Below, in pieces: positions 1 through 14,400 of a DNA stretch of 64,000 nt; position 1 is the first letter of the stretch; the number at the start of each line of letters is the position of its first letter. Made by a program: the position numbers and the translations under genes. Under the pieces are notes generated by a model, which had not been told where the DNA came from, did no database searches, and saw nothing but the letters and a program-made list of their open reading frames with translations. The stretch is from Nematostella vectensis (Eukaryota > Cnidaria > Anthozoa > Actiniaria > Edwardsiidae), in contig NC_064039.1 in NCBI RefSeq assembly GCF_932526225.1, positions 11,860,139 through 11,924,138 of the forward strand. Reading direction: 5' to 3'.

Positions 1-1
1 T

Positions 2-124
2 GCTATATATGATGCAGAAGAAGCAAAAAGACTCTTTGTTCTGCTCCATGCAAGAAAAATGCAGCACGAGAAAGAAAAGAAAAAGAGAGGAAGACATCAA
101 ATTAAATTTGTGCGAGGATATTGA
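2..124 (+). CDS. Terminal coding exon of an unidentified gene (5' part outside window)
   Basis: From base 2 the frame reads 40 codons to a TGA at 122-124 without interruption. The peptide is charged and lysine-rich (it includes EEAKRLFVLLHARK and ends IKFVRGY), which looks like a real C-terminus rather than chance AT-rich sequence. An AT-rich stretch with overlapping AATAAA signals at about 356-372 follows at a normal 3' UTR distance. I do not recognise the family, and the rest of the gene lies before the window. The basic tail would suit a nuclear or nucleolar protein, but that is only inference. A chance open frame of 40 codons cannot be excluded. Confidence 0.5.
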   Translation, partial: AIYDAEEAKRLFVLLHARKMQHEKEKKKRGRHQIKFVRGY

Positions 125-2316
125 TGACAAAGCATGAGCTTTTTGTAGCATTAGAATGGTTTGTTAATGATTTTAAATATGGAACATGAGCATATAGGGG
201 ACACCATGAAAAAAATATGGTGTATACAGGTTTGCATTCTGGATTGTACATGCCAAATATTCCCTTACTTTGATTTTAGATTTGAGGGGACCTCAATTCC
301 CCTCATCATGTTATTGTTATTTTTTTCTGATTTTGTAACGTGACCCAAGCAACTTAATAAAAATAAATAAAGGAATTATTATTTTATTTTTTTTTTCACA
401 AAAAAAATGATCGCTCGTAAGTACCCAGGAGGCGCTTAGGAGGGGGAGGTGCTATTTCAAACTTTGTTTTATCTCTAGATAAAAAGTAACAATAAGCAAG
501 AAATGAAAGTCCTCCCAGGACCGTCTTCTCATCGTTGAAGTGAGGCGCTAATACGACTCTTCTATCGGTCGCCGGCGAAGTCAACGCGAATTATGATCAA
601 CTGGTCTTTTATTTTATTTTTTTTTTTTTTCAAGTTCTCGTAAGCGACCAAACAATGTGTTACCACACATTAAATTGTTGGAATTATATTGGATTTTAAA
701 GTATACTACTGCGGAGGATTGTGTTAAACTAACAAGGAATTTAGTATGATGGCAGTTGTGCGCGGAAATTAAGTGTCAAAGGTCGCCAACGTACTTAGAT
801 AAAGAAGTAGACAACGAGCTTTACCGAAATTAGGAAAGGCAGAAACAATACACTCTATAATTACACTCCCATTAGACTTTTTTATAAACATAGAATAGGT
901 GTTTTAACTAACCTCAGACGACTTCTCGCTCAAATTCCTGTGATAATGTGTTATCCAGTTTCATATCTGTACTCCAACAAGTTCGATTAAAATTCGTTGC
1001 TTGAAAACCTTCCAAACGTGTTCAATCTTTACAAGACATTTCCTCTCTGTATATACCATCTTCCTGTCAAATCTCTTCATATTTGAATGGCACTTTCGTA
1101 TGTTTTCCAATAAAATTAACCGGGAATTCTTGTAAACAGCATGACAGCGCGGAAGTCGCACTAAGAAGTGTCAGCCGGTGTCAAGCAGCAATTGTTACGT
1201 CACAGCTGATATTGAGCTGTGATTGGCTGGAATTAGTTCGCGCGAAAATACGTAAAAATCCGCGCTCAAGTGAAAATACACAGGCAACCCACTCATAAGC
1301 AAACCTGAATTTGAATTTTCTGTCTTAAAGACGAAGGCTACATAGCTATTTCTATAACAAGCCCCGGGAGACTGCTCTGGATATCATTGCCCTGGTAGGC
1401 ATGTAGCCAGGGGTAAAAAAAAAAAAAAACAGGGGCTCATAACGCCGTGACACCACATACAAGAATGTGGGGAAGTTTATTGCGCCCATTTATGAGCCCA
1501 TGAAAAAAAACTGAATAATTTGGAGAATAATGCCATTTGACGGTCCTTGAACGCTCCTCGTCCCATCTCATATTATAAAAAAAAAAAAACTATACCTGTA
1601 AGCGGCCGAAAAGAGCTTTTTTTTCTTGAATTGCTAGCTGATAGCAATCACATCCCCCCCCCCCACCTTAAAAAAAAAAAAAAAAGAACGCAAAGAGAGC
1701 ATAAGATAAGAGACTCTCTTTAGTATCACGTGTTGTTGTTTCGCCAACTCGATAGAAAAAGAAATCATAGTAGTAGTCTAGAAACACAAAACCAAAGAGT
1801 TACAGTAACATCTCCCTCTTTACTTTCTCCGAGAAGCTCAGCTTCCTCGGCTTGGTTGCTTGGATCATCACAAAAATGCATTCCCTCGTTAGAAGGATAG
1901 TTTATGAAGTGTACGGCTTTTTCTTAAATTCCTTCTCAATTACCGAGATATACACAAAAATCAAGAGAGCAGCTTTTTTATATCTCACTTACAGATTTCG
2001 TTTGCCCCTAAGAAGATAATGAATGTGGAGAGACTACGAAGAAGCAGCATGTTGAAGCGGAAGACGGTGTGTTTGAATCATGATACTAGTAAATAGTAAC
2101 AACTTTTGTTTTTCGCCTCTTATAAATGAAGTGACTTTTTGACCTTATTTTTTTTCACACATTTTCGAAATCTTGCAAGTCTCAAAGTATTGTATTCCCT
2201 ACATGAACTTTATGCTAGAAGGGAATTATCGATTGTATTAGCGCAAATGGAGTTTCCTCTTCAGTTTCAAGTCTGCTGCAATAGCGGCTCCTCCTATTCG
2301 TGACTTCTTGAGGTGA
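125..2316. other. 3' UTR and gene-free stretch
   Basis: Bases 125 to about 380 look like the 3' UTR of the preceding exon, with AATAAA-type signals at 356-372. The rest has no coding signal I trust. It contains A- and C-rich homopolymers (for example 1417-1429, 1652-1664, 1670-1684), a 73-base inverted-repeat remnant (1430-1502, listed separately), and a GC-richer patch at about 1190-1300 with TTACGTCAC and GATTGGCTGG, a promoter-like pairing also seen near 57180. Confidence 0.4.
1430..1502. mobile_element. 73-bp internally deleted element with CAGGGGCTCATAA ends
   Basis: It begins CAGGGGCTCATAA and ends TTTATGAGCCCATG, so the two ends are near-perfect inverted complements. The inside (CGCCGTGACACC... 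GTGGGGAAG) matches the right arm of the larger elements at 15256-16675 and 54107-56600. It is best read as a remnant that lost almost all of its left arm and middle. Confidence 0.55.
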
Positions 2317-3717
2317 ATTATTACCGATAAAATCCAAAGATCAATTGAGGGTGGTCAATACTCTTGTGGCATATTTCTTGATTTTAGCAAAGCTTTTGAT
2401 ACTGTTGATCATAAAATATTATTAGCAAAACTTTATTCATACGGCATCCGTGGCATAGCTTATGAATGGTTTGTTTCCTACTTATCAAACAGGCAACAGT
2501 TTGTTTCTATTGGTAATGTGTCATCTGCACCACTACCAATAACATGTGGAGTGCCTCAAGGTTCAGTACTTGGTCCCCTTCTCTTTCTTCTGTACATTAA
2601 TGATTTTAATAACTGCTCCAACTTATTTGACTTTCATTTATTTGCTGATGATGCCAATTTATTTTGTGCCGATTCTTCATTGACATCCTTAGAGACCAAA
2701 GTAAACACAGATCTGTATAATATAAATCGTTGGCTTTGTGCAAATAAATTGGCTTTGAACATCAGTAAAACTAATTTTGTCATTTTTCGACCAGCACAAA
2801 AGAGGCTGGCTAGTTCTATTTCTTTATCAATCAATAATAATACCATTAAACAAAAAAATAATATCAAATATCTTGGTGTAGTTATTGACTCCTTTCTTAA
2901 CTGGAAGGAGCACATTAACCAGTTAAGTAAGAAAATCTCCAGAGGGGTCGGAATAATAGCAAAGCTGCGTTACTATGTATCACCAACAATTCTCACTCAG
3001 CTATATTATTCTCTAATTTATCCATTTCTTACTTATGGTGCTATTATTTGGGGCAACACATATGAATCAACAATCAAGCCTCTTTTTATTTTACAGAAGA
3101 AAGCTGTTAGAATCATAACTTTCTCATCTTACATTGAACATACTTCTCCTATCTTTAGAAAACTAAATATCTTGAAATCTCCTGATCTAATCTATTACTT
3201 AAACACAATATTTATGTACAAATTTCATTTGAATCTACTTCCAACTCCTTTTGATTCTTTTTTTACTACGGTTGCTTCAAGGCACAAATATAATACAAGA
3301 CTGGCTTCTAAATCATCGTACTGCCTCCCTTTACCTCGAACTAATTATGGAAAGTTTAATATTCGTTTTAAAGGTGCCTCAATTTGGAATAACATCAAAG
3401 AACCTACCAAAACCATGCGTTTGCCTAGCTTCAAGGCTGCAATAAAGACCTCAATCCTTGAAAATTATTAGCTTCTATCTAGTTTTTTTGTTTTATTGCA
3501 TTTTATTTTGCTGCTGCTTTCATGTATTTTGTATTCGTGCCTTGTACGTCCTTGCTATACGCTCCATTTAATTGAACTATTTTGTGCTGCCTAGCCAGAT
3601 TAGCTTTTTAGTTACTTCTAGGCAGCCAATACCCAAAATCTGTAATTATTATTTATTTTCTTACTGTAATTTCTGTGTGTGGTATAAATAAAGTTATATT
3701 GTTGTTGTTGTTGTTGT
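2317..3717 (+). mobile_element. 5'-truncated non-LTR retrotransposon (LINE), reverse transcriptase C-terminal part
   Basis: An open frame runs from about 2317 to the TAA ending at 3471 (about 384 codons). It shows reverse transcriptase blocks in order: FLDFSKAFDTVDH (first catalytic Asp), GVPQGSVLGPLLFLLYINDF, and FADDANLF (catalytic Asp pair). The thumb region and a C-terminal domain ending in NYGKFNIRFKGASIWN follow. No endonuclease domain precedes it, and an in-frame TGA lies at 2314-2316, so the copy is 5'-truncated. The 3' UTR ends with AATAAA and a (TTG)n tail near 3698-3716. The block order and simple-repeat tail fit the Jockey/CR1/L2 group; the exact clade needs a tree. A relative of the C-terminal part lies at 41143-41890 on the other strand. 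Confidence 0.88.
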
Positions 3718-4618
3718 AATTAAATCGGCATTAAGTTAAAACGCCCTTCCTAAAAACCAAAATAAACAATACATTCCCCCTGTGCATTTGCTGCTATTTA
3801 ACTAGGCCAAATTGTCTTACGCTACCCATCTATCAAAACACGACAGCTATGATCATTGCAAAGAACACTTTACTTTTTTGTCTAACAAAACAGAAGACGG
3901 CTTTTCTGTGCTAAATGAATTACAAGCCCAGGCGCGTACACAGGGAGTCCGCAGGACGCGCGCTCCCCCCTAGACACCAAAAAGTAGGTAATTTCTTTTT
4001 TTCGAGGAACGTCAAATACTATCCGTTTTCCAGTTTGTTTTTTTGTTTTATTGTTGCTGTTATTTCTTTAGTAGTTTTTCTTGCCATCGTTGTTACATGG
4101 TGATGGCTATTATTTTTACTTGTTGAAGTTTTTTTTATTGCTACTAATGCTTTTGTTGTTTATTCATGATAATATGTTGTTCTTTTCTTTGTTAATGTTG
4201 TTGTTCTCTTAATCAGCCCGAAAAAAAAAAAGGCCAACAGCAGGTTTTCTGGTATATGATGACTCACTAGGCATAACACATATCAAGTTTGGTTCCTGGC
4301 AAACGGTTTTAACAAGCCATTCAACTTTTGTTCGATTATATCGAATCAAACGGATTCGATTTTTCCATTCAACAAACATGATTTGACCGTATTCGAACAA
4401 TTTCAAGTAAGTGCAAGCTCTAACAGGGCAAATTCTGCATCGATCTAAATCCGTCTTTGCCTACTTTTATTTCACGGTAGCTACGTATGACATAAAACAT
4501 GACAGCGCTTTATCTTACGAACTACGGCTGTCCTTTTTTAATTATCTCAGATCTCCGCCCATTTTTATGTACTTCCATATCCGGAAAGCAAGAGTACCTG
4601 TGGATGACTATAAACACT
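3718..4618. other. Gene-free spacer between LINE and HEXD-like gene
   Basis: No coding exon seen. The stretch is T-rich with GTT/TTG simple sequence at about 4020-4205. At 3929 there is a fragment beginning CAGGCGCGTACACAGG that resembles the end of the small inverted-repeat element at 16937-17031. The 3' UTR of the minus-strand HEXD-like gene should extend into the right part of this stretch. Confidence 0.4.
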
Positions 4619-7600
4619 TTATGTTGTGCTGGCACTCGCCTCAGCCGCAACTCGACGCATGTTCTCCATCGCTTTTAGCTTGTCTTGAGCGTAGGCGAGT
4701 TTCTCGTCAATCTTATCATTGATCCACTCGTTCACGACCTGCTCGTTATAGATTTCATGAAGGGGCTCCCTGACATTTTCCTTCACCTCTTTCAAGACCG
4801 TTATTGCCCTAAAAAAGAAAAGAAAACTCGCTGATAAATAAAACTTGGATTTAAGCAAACGATACAAAACAAAGTCAACCATGTCAAGAAGTGGAAGTGT
4901 GCATGTACACGATAACATGTGTTACGATTACTTCTGAGTGAGTTAAGGCAAACGTGTTACGATCAATTCTGAGTTAATTATGGCAAACGTGTTACGATTA
5001 CTTCTGAGTGAGTTGAGGCAACCGTGTTACGATTACTTCTGAGTGAGTTAAGGCAAACGTGTTACGATTAATTCCTGAGTGTGTTATGGCAAAAGTGTTT
5101 CGATTAATTCTGAGTGAGTTATGGCAAAAGTTTTACGATCAATTCTGAGTTAATTATGGCAAAAGTTTTACGATTACTTCTGTGTGAGTTAAGGCAAAAG
5201 TGTTACGATTACTTCTGAGTGAGTTAAAGGCAAAAGTGTTACGATTATTTCTGAATGCGTTAAGGCAAAAGTGTTACGATTCCTTCTGAACGAGGGCAAA
5301 AGTGTTACGATTACTTCTGAGTGAGTTCGTCCCCTTCTTACGTGGTCAAGTATTCCACAGCTGTATCCATGTGGTGAAAACTAAGAAACTTCTGTTGTTG
5401 CTGCCGCTGTAACATCCATGCTCCTTCACTAGAAAATGACCAAGGATATTTAAACACATTAAAACACTATTATGACAACTCATGTCTAAATTTATCCATG
5501 ACACAGATGGCTAGCGAAGCTTGAGACCTTTGCGCTCTACACTTTAATCTTTGCAACCGCCCATGATTTACAACTACAACGATGCATTTTTTTTCCAGAT
5601 AATGTCGGTGCTACTTGCGCAAACAGATGAACTACTTACAAATGATGAATACCGGCCAAACGGTACATTGCAATCTCGAGTTTGTTAGCCAGTGAGAAGA
5701 TTTCGTGTCCTGGGAATGTACCGCCCGGTACTTTGTACTTCCTGCAATAAATATACGCGCTTATCATCAGCCAGGAAGTGTCATTTCCAGGAAGGCGTGA
5801 GCAGCAGTTATACACTTGAAAAGCTACCAAACCTTTTGTGCACTATTTCGATTAAATAATCAAAATAGTTGTACTCTCTTTGCTCAATCTGACAACGGCA
5901 AAAGAACTCAAAATTTAAGTGTTGCGAAAAAACGAAAAAAAATCCCAATAAGATCCTAATGCTCCTAATAAGAATTGCAATAGGAAAAAGTGTGACATCA
6001 GGTTGCGGACCTAGCGGATGGGTTCTGGGGCTTTGCCACCCTTCCCTGCTCACCCCCTGCCCTCCCCTCCTGCCCCTCCCGAGAAAAGAAAATGCCTATG
6101 AAAAGAAATGAGAAATTGTCTAGGGAAAAAAAATGTACCCGATTTCAAGATATTGTATTCGGAGGATGGGTGGGGGTAGGGGGGGCGGGGTTGGATGGTT
6201 GCTACGATAATGGGATGAATTTACTTACTCAGTGAATTTTCTTGGGTAGAACTCAAATCCCTCAGGCAGGCCCAGCTCCTTCTCGATTGGTTCTCTGACC
6301 TCATTTGTAATTGATGCTGTGAAGGGGAAAAAAGGTTAGGCCCTTTTAATAATAATAGGTGGAAAGAGTGGATGCAAGGAAGTTTTTATGTTTGTTTTTG
6401 TGTTCAGGGACGTTACTTCATAATAGGGACCTTAAGATCCAGGTTTTTCGCGATTTAAGGCTGACCGCAAACCTCAAGCGGTCACGTGACAAGGGCTTGC
6501 CGTCGCGTTTGCCGTTCGAAGTTCACGTTTTGTAAGGCTGGGACCCCTACTAGAAGTAAGTCATTTACGGCAAGGTTTTTCGTATAGATAGAAAAACAGA
6601 CAGATAGTTAGCTTTTACTATGTGTTAACTTGCAACTGATATTTGCTTTACAATTGAAAAATACTTTTGAGAATGATTTCATTAGCGCAAAGTCAAAATG
6701 GTCGGCATGAATGAAAACAAACATGGCGCCAGAATTAAAGCTTCTTGTTAAACCTGTTGCTTCGAAAAAATCTTAAGCTCATCGGTGCAAAGACCTTTTT
6801 TTCTTACCAGTTTTGTTATAGCGATCATCGATCATCGATCGATTATGGCGAGTTGATATTTACACTTTTAGATGGCTTCTTTTAGATGGCCATTGCTATA
6901 CAATGATTTGTACAGACAACCTCGAATCTAATTTTAAAAAATGGGCATACGTCTAACGTGAAACCGCAAACCGCGGCCAGGGGTTTGCCGTTCGCGGTAA
7001 ACTGGTCAAACCTCGATCTTAAGGTCTCTAATTAAAACCAATATCATTTCATTTCTTTAACTTGAAGAAACAATAGAGGGCCGGAATTCTTTCCAATGTT
7101 TCCACTAACCTTTACTTAGCCCTGCTAAGCAGAATGCCAATGAGGGAAGTCCGGCTGGCAGTAACTCACACAGGCTTCCATAGTGGTCAAACCTGTCGAT
7201 CAAAAATGAAATGAATAACGTGTAACAGACGTGAAAGCAGAATTCTTTCAGGAAATCATTCCTTCTATTAACATTAGATGACAAACACAACGATTAAGAA
7301 ACATGTCTGTATATTTAGCCAGATCTATTAATCACTAAGATAGATATAGAAGATCTGTAATAAGCTTGACCAGAATAGGTAGAAGAATTAGGTAGAAATT
7401 CTTCTCTACAGCCAATAAATAGATCTGTCCTATAGTACGTGTACTGACCTGCTCCACCCTGTAAGGACTATCCCTTCTATCTGTGTGCCTTTTGGGAGAC
7501 TGCTTATAACCCTGAGCCAGTCAAGGTTGTTATCCACGTGGAAGCCAACAGGGACATAGTTGCTGTCTGGACGAGCTGCACCTGTTAATAGAAGTTTAAC

Positions 7601-8430
7601 TGTTTGCCATTTTCATTGACTGAAAAACTGTCTATGATTAAAACAAAAACACAGTTAAAAACCCACGTTTAAGAACCTACCTATTAGGCTAAAATTTTGT
7701 TTAAGTTTAAGAATGTATGGAAACATCTATCATGGAGGGGCCAGTCTCTCCATATGCACAGTGCTGAGGGCACAGTGCTGCTGCCCTTACTGCTATTGGG
7801 CCTATTTATAGCAAAATGAATGGCATAATTCAGAAAAGCATTTCACACAGGTCAGACCTCACCTTTAAAAGCACTGGCAGCCCACATCTTTGGAAATGCC
7901 TCAGCATAACGTTTCCACATACCTACCCAAAAGTGGCAAAATGAGCATGTATCAAAAGTAATAATAATAGTAAACATAAGGTATGAGGTAAGGAAAGTAA
8001 GAAAAGAGTAACACGAAATTGGCTAACCTTTGAAGCCACGTGTCTGTTATCAAAATACTTATAGACTTCAGGGAGTCATAGAGTTGATACAACCCAAGAA
8101 ACACATAAATTGTGACCCATGAATATTAATGTAGCCTTCTTTGAAATAGGTTTACTCAAACTTCAACAAAAATTAATTGTATGACAATGAACAGACCAAT
8201 ATAACTCATCTAGAAAGTTATGCCTAAAGCAACTAGCTTTTGGCTTTAATCTCTAAAAAAAGGTAGGACAAACTTGAACTCACCAGGAGGGAAGTAACCC
8301 CGAATGCTGTCGCTGTATGCCCACACCATTGGTTCAACTATACCACTTAGAGCTGTGTGACAGAAAATATAATCAATCAGGCTCTAACAGGAATTAGTCA
8401 TTTAATCAATCTGTGCTGCAATCTGGGGCT

Positions 8431-8480
<50 letters not shown>

Positions 8481-11400
8481 CTATTTGGATTTCATAATCA
8501 GATAATAAACTCTAACATTTGTTTAAGTGTGTGTTATTTCTTTTATTATATTTTTTTTTTTTGGGGGGGGGGGGGGGGGTATAAATTTAAAGTTTGGATA
8601 GTGCCCTCCCATTTCTGTTGATGTGCTACACATTTCCTGATTCTAAGCTTACTAAATTTCTTTACCTTTTAGGTCTTTCACATCCCACTCTCTCATCATG
8701 TCATCCCACATGAGGGGTATCAGCCCTTTGCTTTTGACATGCTGTAAGACTTGGCTCATGTGATGTACAAACAACTGTGTCCTGTTCCGTGAATCAGCCC
8801 GACACTGATTACAGGTTTTTAAATTCCATACCTAGACAACAAAATGAGATGCAGTGTGAATGAAACTCTTTGATTCCTTTCACTATTTCTTTGGTCTCTC
8901 AGGGATGAAGCAGGGGGTGGGGTGGTCTGCTACGTATTCTCTAGGATAAGAAATTGCTCCCAGAACTTTATAATGTATGCTGTACAAAACACTATTATAA
9001 ATTAGAAAACAAATCAGTCAAATTAACCAATTGACCCCTCAACTGGCCTGTACCGGCAGTATACACAACGCACAAGCCAAAAAATGCAAAATAAAGCCAA
9101 ATCTTCAGCCGAATTATAGCTCAGGTTCTAAGACAAATTTCAAATCTAACGAGGAAAACCTCAAAATACACACAAAAGTCAGCAAAACTACTCTGTTTTC
9201 ACAGAGGTGTAAAACACACCATTTCAACTTGTGATGATTTACTTTCCTGATTTAACCAGTCCTGTGCAGACCACCTAGTTAGTCTACTGCTTATCTGTAG
9301 TCATTCGAGTCATGCCACTTTTGACAGTCATGCATTTACTAATTGAATCATAAAAATATTAAAGAGCATTCTAATACCTCATCTCCACCCACATGAAACC
9401 ACTTAAGATCAGGATGCATCTCAAGAACTTGGTCTATCATCTTCTTAATTAAAGGCACAGAATCTGACAAAGAAAAAACACTTATTTAGCAAATGAACAA
9501 TGTTTTACTCTATCAATTACAATAACAGGTTTAATGGTAACTTACCTTTGTTAATAGGACAAACTGAGTTTGTGAACTCTATGGTCTCCCTCAAATGAGC
9601 AAATTGCTGATGCTTCAACACAAACTAAGCAGAAAAGCCAAAAACACAAAAATGTTTTATTTGGTATGACAGTTTGAACAGCTTTGGTTCCAGAGGGGTT
9701 GAAGAAGGGAAGATTAAGGAAGGGGGCAACAATTTATTTTTAAAGGTTTTTCAAGATTTAACTAAAAAAATACATAATAATTGGGTACTGTAAATCTATG
9801 CTTTCTACTACATTTTTACCACATTTCTACCACATACAAACAAGTGTACATTATTCAAAATGTATACAAGTGTTAAATGTATAAATATATTACAAGAATA
9901 TCAATCAAAACTGGTGCAGCTCTAATAACTCCAAACAGCATGATTAGATTAGTTCATGGAATTGTTCATGGATCACTGGAATTTTGATAATATATTAAAA
10001 GAGGAATATACAGGGTGCTATAAAACATATACATATTTTTTGACTGACTGACTGACTGGTCTTTTTACCTCCATGTGGCCAAACGTCTGTACCAAAGGAA
10101 TAATCAATAGGCCAAGCTCTTTGCACTTTTCTTTCAATTGATTAATTTCTTCTTTACTGTAAACAGAAATAGTTGAAGTAGTGTGAAAATTTTGACTTTA
10201 ACATCAAGCCAAGATGCTATGAACCACAGGGGGGCATGCTGGGTGATTTTAAAACTTTAACAATAGGTGATGGTCGCATAATTAAAATGGAATCTAAAAG
10301 TTAAATCGTGATAATAACAATGCTGTAATATTTTCATTTATTGCTTGATTTTAAAACTAGGTATTTGACTTATCATGAGAGTGACTTGTTTTATTTATAA
10401 GCAATTTAATCTACGCAAAGTAGCTCGTTATGCTCGTTTATATCGACGACTTAAGCTTTTCGTCATGAGAATATCTTCTGCGTCTACGACAATTGCATGG
10501 CGTCTTTTGTTAGCCGATTTCTAAAGCGTGCAACAAACAAGTGGATGGCTATTGTAACTGGAAAAAGGATAAATCGTGGAGCTGGCAATGGACTAGAGAT
10601 TCCTTGCATTTACACAATTTCTGGAGACAAAGAAATGTCAATCCCATGGTTGAAATTGAAGTTAGAAAATTGAAATTATGAAATTCTTTAATGGTTGCCT
10701 ACTGAAAAGGCAGCTTTTGTGAAACATTACAGCATTTCCACTTTATATGTGATTTCAGAATGCATTGGATATGATGTTCTATCAGGTGTTGACTGATGTT
10801 GTAAAGACAAAAATCATTGTGGTCACTTACTAGAGCTTAAAAATAAAAGAAAATCTCAGTTGGTGTTTTGAAATTGTGGTCGTTAACGGAGCTGGTTGCA
10901 CCGATAAGTTGGTCGCTTATGAGAGCTTAGAATTACAGAGTTTCGGTGACAATCGGTGATTCATGATCGTGGTTGTGAGCAGGGCTTGTTGCTTACAAGA
11001 GCCGACGCTTAGAGAGCTTCGACTGTAAATTGAACTGACACTCAACCCTTTAACCTCTTTAGATTGTACTGTTTACAGTACCTGTAAGCTAGGGAGGATT
11101 TGAGAATTGCCAGGTCTCCTTGGTAAGGAAAGGTGTCTTCATACTCAACCAAGAGTCCAGTGGCTCCCCACTTCTTCATTACAGGCAAGATCTGTAAGCA
11201 ACACACTGCATTTGAAAACTTAAAACCCTTGAAACTTCTATTGGATTACTGTATTTATATTAGCATTTAACTGTTTTGGAATATTTTTGGATATATGTTG
11301 ATTTTATAAGGAGGTTATTATAATCACTCATATATATACATTAGTTATTACTTTGAGGTTCTGTATAAGCTCATGTTCCTAAAAATAAAAGAGAGATTTG

Positions 11401-14400
11401 TAATGTTCATTCTATGCCAATATCGGTTATCATGGGGTATGACTCACATGCAGTAAGTATGACATCTTTGGGGGAGCTCCCTTCAGATCCAAATGAACCA
11501 GCTTGTGGTTACTGAACCTGCAACACAAGAAGTTTAAGTTTAAATGCATTCTTTTAACGTAATAATCTGAACCTGAAGCCTCAGACATTGTCAACAGCAG
11601 AGCAAGATATCTTTCTTTGCCTAAAATCTAGGACATTCAAATTCTCCAGTTTTCTCAAGAAGCATGGTATATGTGATGGAACCAGGATTTCTTAAGTGAG
11701 GTTTGGTTATCCCAAAGTATGTGTGTGTGTGTGGGGGGGGGAACTCCTAATAATTTGGGTATTAATCCTTCGAAGTTCTCAGTCCTACTGAATTAAATGA
11801 TTGTCAAAAGATTGACATGTCTGAATTGGTTGCTATTAAAAATAATGCAAGCTTCATCAATTATTGAGTAATCAAATTTTTCCTCACTTTTTCATTGGAG
11901 CTACAATCTGATCCCTCTCTTCTGACTGCATTTCCATCATCGCTAACTTCTTTTTAAGTTCTCGGATTGTAGTCTGGGCTGCTTCAAGCTGATAGTTTTT
12001 ACTTTGGGATAATTTAGTAACACCTTAAAAATAATAAAATGAAATATCAGGTACAGTTAAATAGTGGGATGACCCTTTACATGCTTAGACCTGGAGCACC
12101 GGAAATATGAATTTCACAAAAAAGAAAACAATCCAAAATCTATTTCTTATACTCTTAAATAAATAAACAAAAAATACCTCTAAACCCCATAAGTCATCTG
12201 ATATGAGTAGGCATAAGGTGTGTTCTACCCCCCCCCCCCAGAATATTTGAACAGAATGTTGACTAAAACAAATCTACAAACAAAATACTGAATCTCATTT
12301 ATATATTTGACAGCTAAACATATATGCCACAATTTTTTCTACATGATGCATATACACCTATTTCAATTAAGGTTGTACTTGAGAATCCATGTGCCATATA
12401 AGCATATAATTATTCTTGACACAATATATAGCTGTCCAAAATCATACAAGACAAGGCATATGACTTCTATACTTAACATTCTGTATATTTCTTATATTTT
12501 TTCTGTTGTTGTATACATTAATATTTCTGTTTTTCTCTCATTAGTTGATTTGCTGGTGGTGCATTCCATCTAGAACCCAAACCAAAAATAATGCAATACT
12601 TCACCATGAATGTTTTTTTTTTAAACCGCTGTCTTATAAATATGCACACTTAAGGATACCGTAGACTCAAGCGGTAATTACCCAATCATCTCGGCAAAAT
12701 TGCTCGCACTCGCGTCGGATTAAAGCAAATGCCAACAAACTATATATCAATTTAAAGCTTTATTAATGATTGTACTTTACGCCTAAAATAATCATTTTTT
12801 ATAAGCTCTTAATTATGGTTGCTTTTGTCCGATCCGAAGTGCAAAGTCGACCACTTTTAAACATACAAATTACATACAAAAAACATACGAATTATTTATA
12901 CACTCCCGGGATCTGCTTTATATCCTTCGTGATCTACTGAACTGAAAAACCGTGTCTACATTTGATATTGCACAGCCTCGTTGATTAATAATCAAGGGTC
13001 AAAGTTAGGCGTGCAATAATTTTCCTTCTTTGGCTACAATGCGCTAATTAAATCCTTAGCGAAAAAAGCTATTGATTATCCGTGGCACAGTGTGACAGAA
13101 CAATATCTATACTAGATGCTTGTCAAGTTGCGCAGGAATCTGGCGGTTAGAAGTGTACCTTTAATTCACTTATTTAGGGTAAGTTGGGGTAAAATTTTAT
13201 TGCGAGATATCGGAGATTGAAGTTGTGTAAACATTAGAGGCAGCGTGACAGTAATGACAGACGAAGAGCAAATAGAGCCGCGTATGGCAACCAATCACAT
13301 TGCACGCTCTACACGCAGCGGGAAAACCCCTAGGCGCTCAAATGTCATAGCGCTAGTCGTATAAGTGAAGAAAGATGCCTAGACTGAAGCAAGCTTGCAC
13401 CGAAGAAAAGAAGAATGAGGAAAAGGTAAAAAGATGGCGGACGGAGTCAATTCTCTGTTTTGGGCTTTCTTCCTCACTTAGACTTCTTCGAAGGAAGCCA
13501 AGGATTCTTACTTAACCTTGGCATATTTTACAACTTTGCAAAATTTAGTGTAAACGCTTATAAAGTTGATTTAAACACGGATAAAACTTGCTGAAGGAAT
13601 GTCAATAATATGACTGATGCATTTGTACGCTAATTAGAGAGAAAAGCGGTAAAACTAAGTTCCCTGGATGTTGATTGTGGGACTTTGAGCTAAGTAAACA
13701 GGATTATGGGATTATTGACGCCTTCAAGAACAACCCAAAACTCGTTCGAATTTGCTTTTTCTTGAATATCTATGGGAGTATTTAAGATTTTTTTTCGCTT
13801 ACATCTAAAATGTGCCTATTGTCATCGAATGGCATAATAAACAATTTCACCCGGAATGAAGCCATTTGGGTAAAACTGGCTCACTAATTCGAAGTTATAT
13901 TGGAGCAACTACAGAATACCCTACCACAATCACTTTAAAAAAACACTTAATACCTTAATTTCTAAGAATGGGGCGGTGAATACAATGGAAACAAATTAGC
14001 TTAGCAGTTTAGCTGGAGCAACTATAGAATACAATGGCCAGTTGGACTTGATTTCTATAGAACGGCACAATAAATACAATGGAAATGCAATTTCGGTTAT
14101 GACACAGAAAGCGGGCCATGCTGAACAACCAATCAGACTCGGCTTGAACACCGTAAACATTTAAAAAAAAGTTCAGCCAATGAGAAACGCTGTACGTTTA
14201 TTGTATGTGTAGTCGACCGTGGGAAAGCGACTCGATCACTCGTAAAAATACGAGTGATAAACAAAGTCCAGCATTTCTCACTGGCTAAACTTTTCTGTTT
14301 AAAATGTTTATGGTGTTCAAGCCGAGTCTGATTGGTCAAAGTTGTTCAGCATGGCCCACTTTCTGTGTCCTCACTGTAAATACAATGGAAAGTTTGGATG

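Noticed and set aside
4913-5330. Regular repeat array that might suggest CRISPR
   Set aside because: Units are directly tandem with no unique spacers, and the locus is an animal intron. The same applies to 33492-33655 and 62658-62812.
13375-13425. Possible plus-strand first exon starting MPRLKQACTEEKKNEEK with a GTAAAA donor, after a CCAAT box
   Set aside because: Short, lysine/glutamate-rich and nested antisense in HEXD intron 1 with no partner exon found. It could be chance or repeat-derived.
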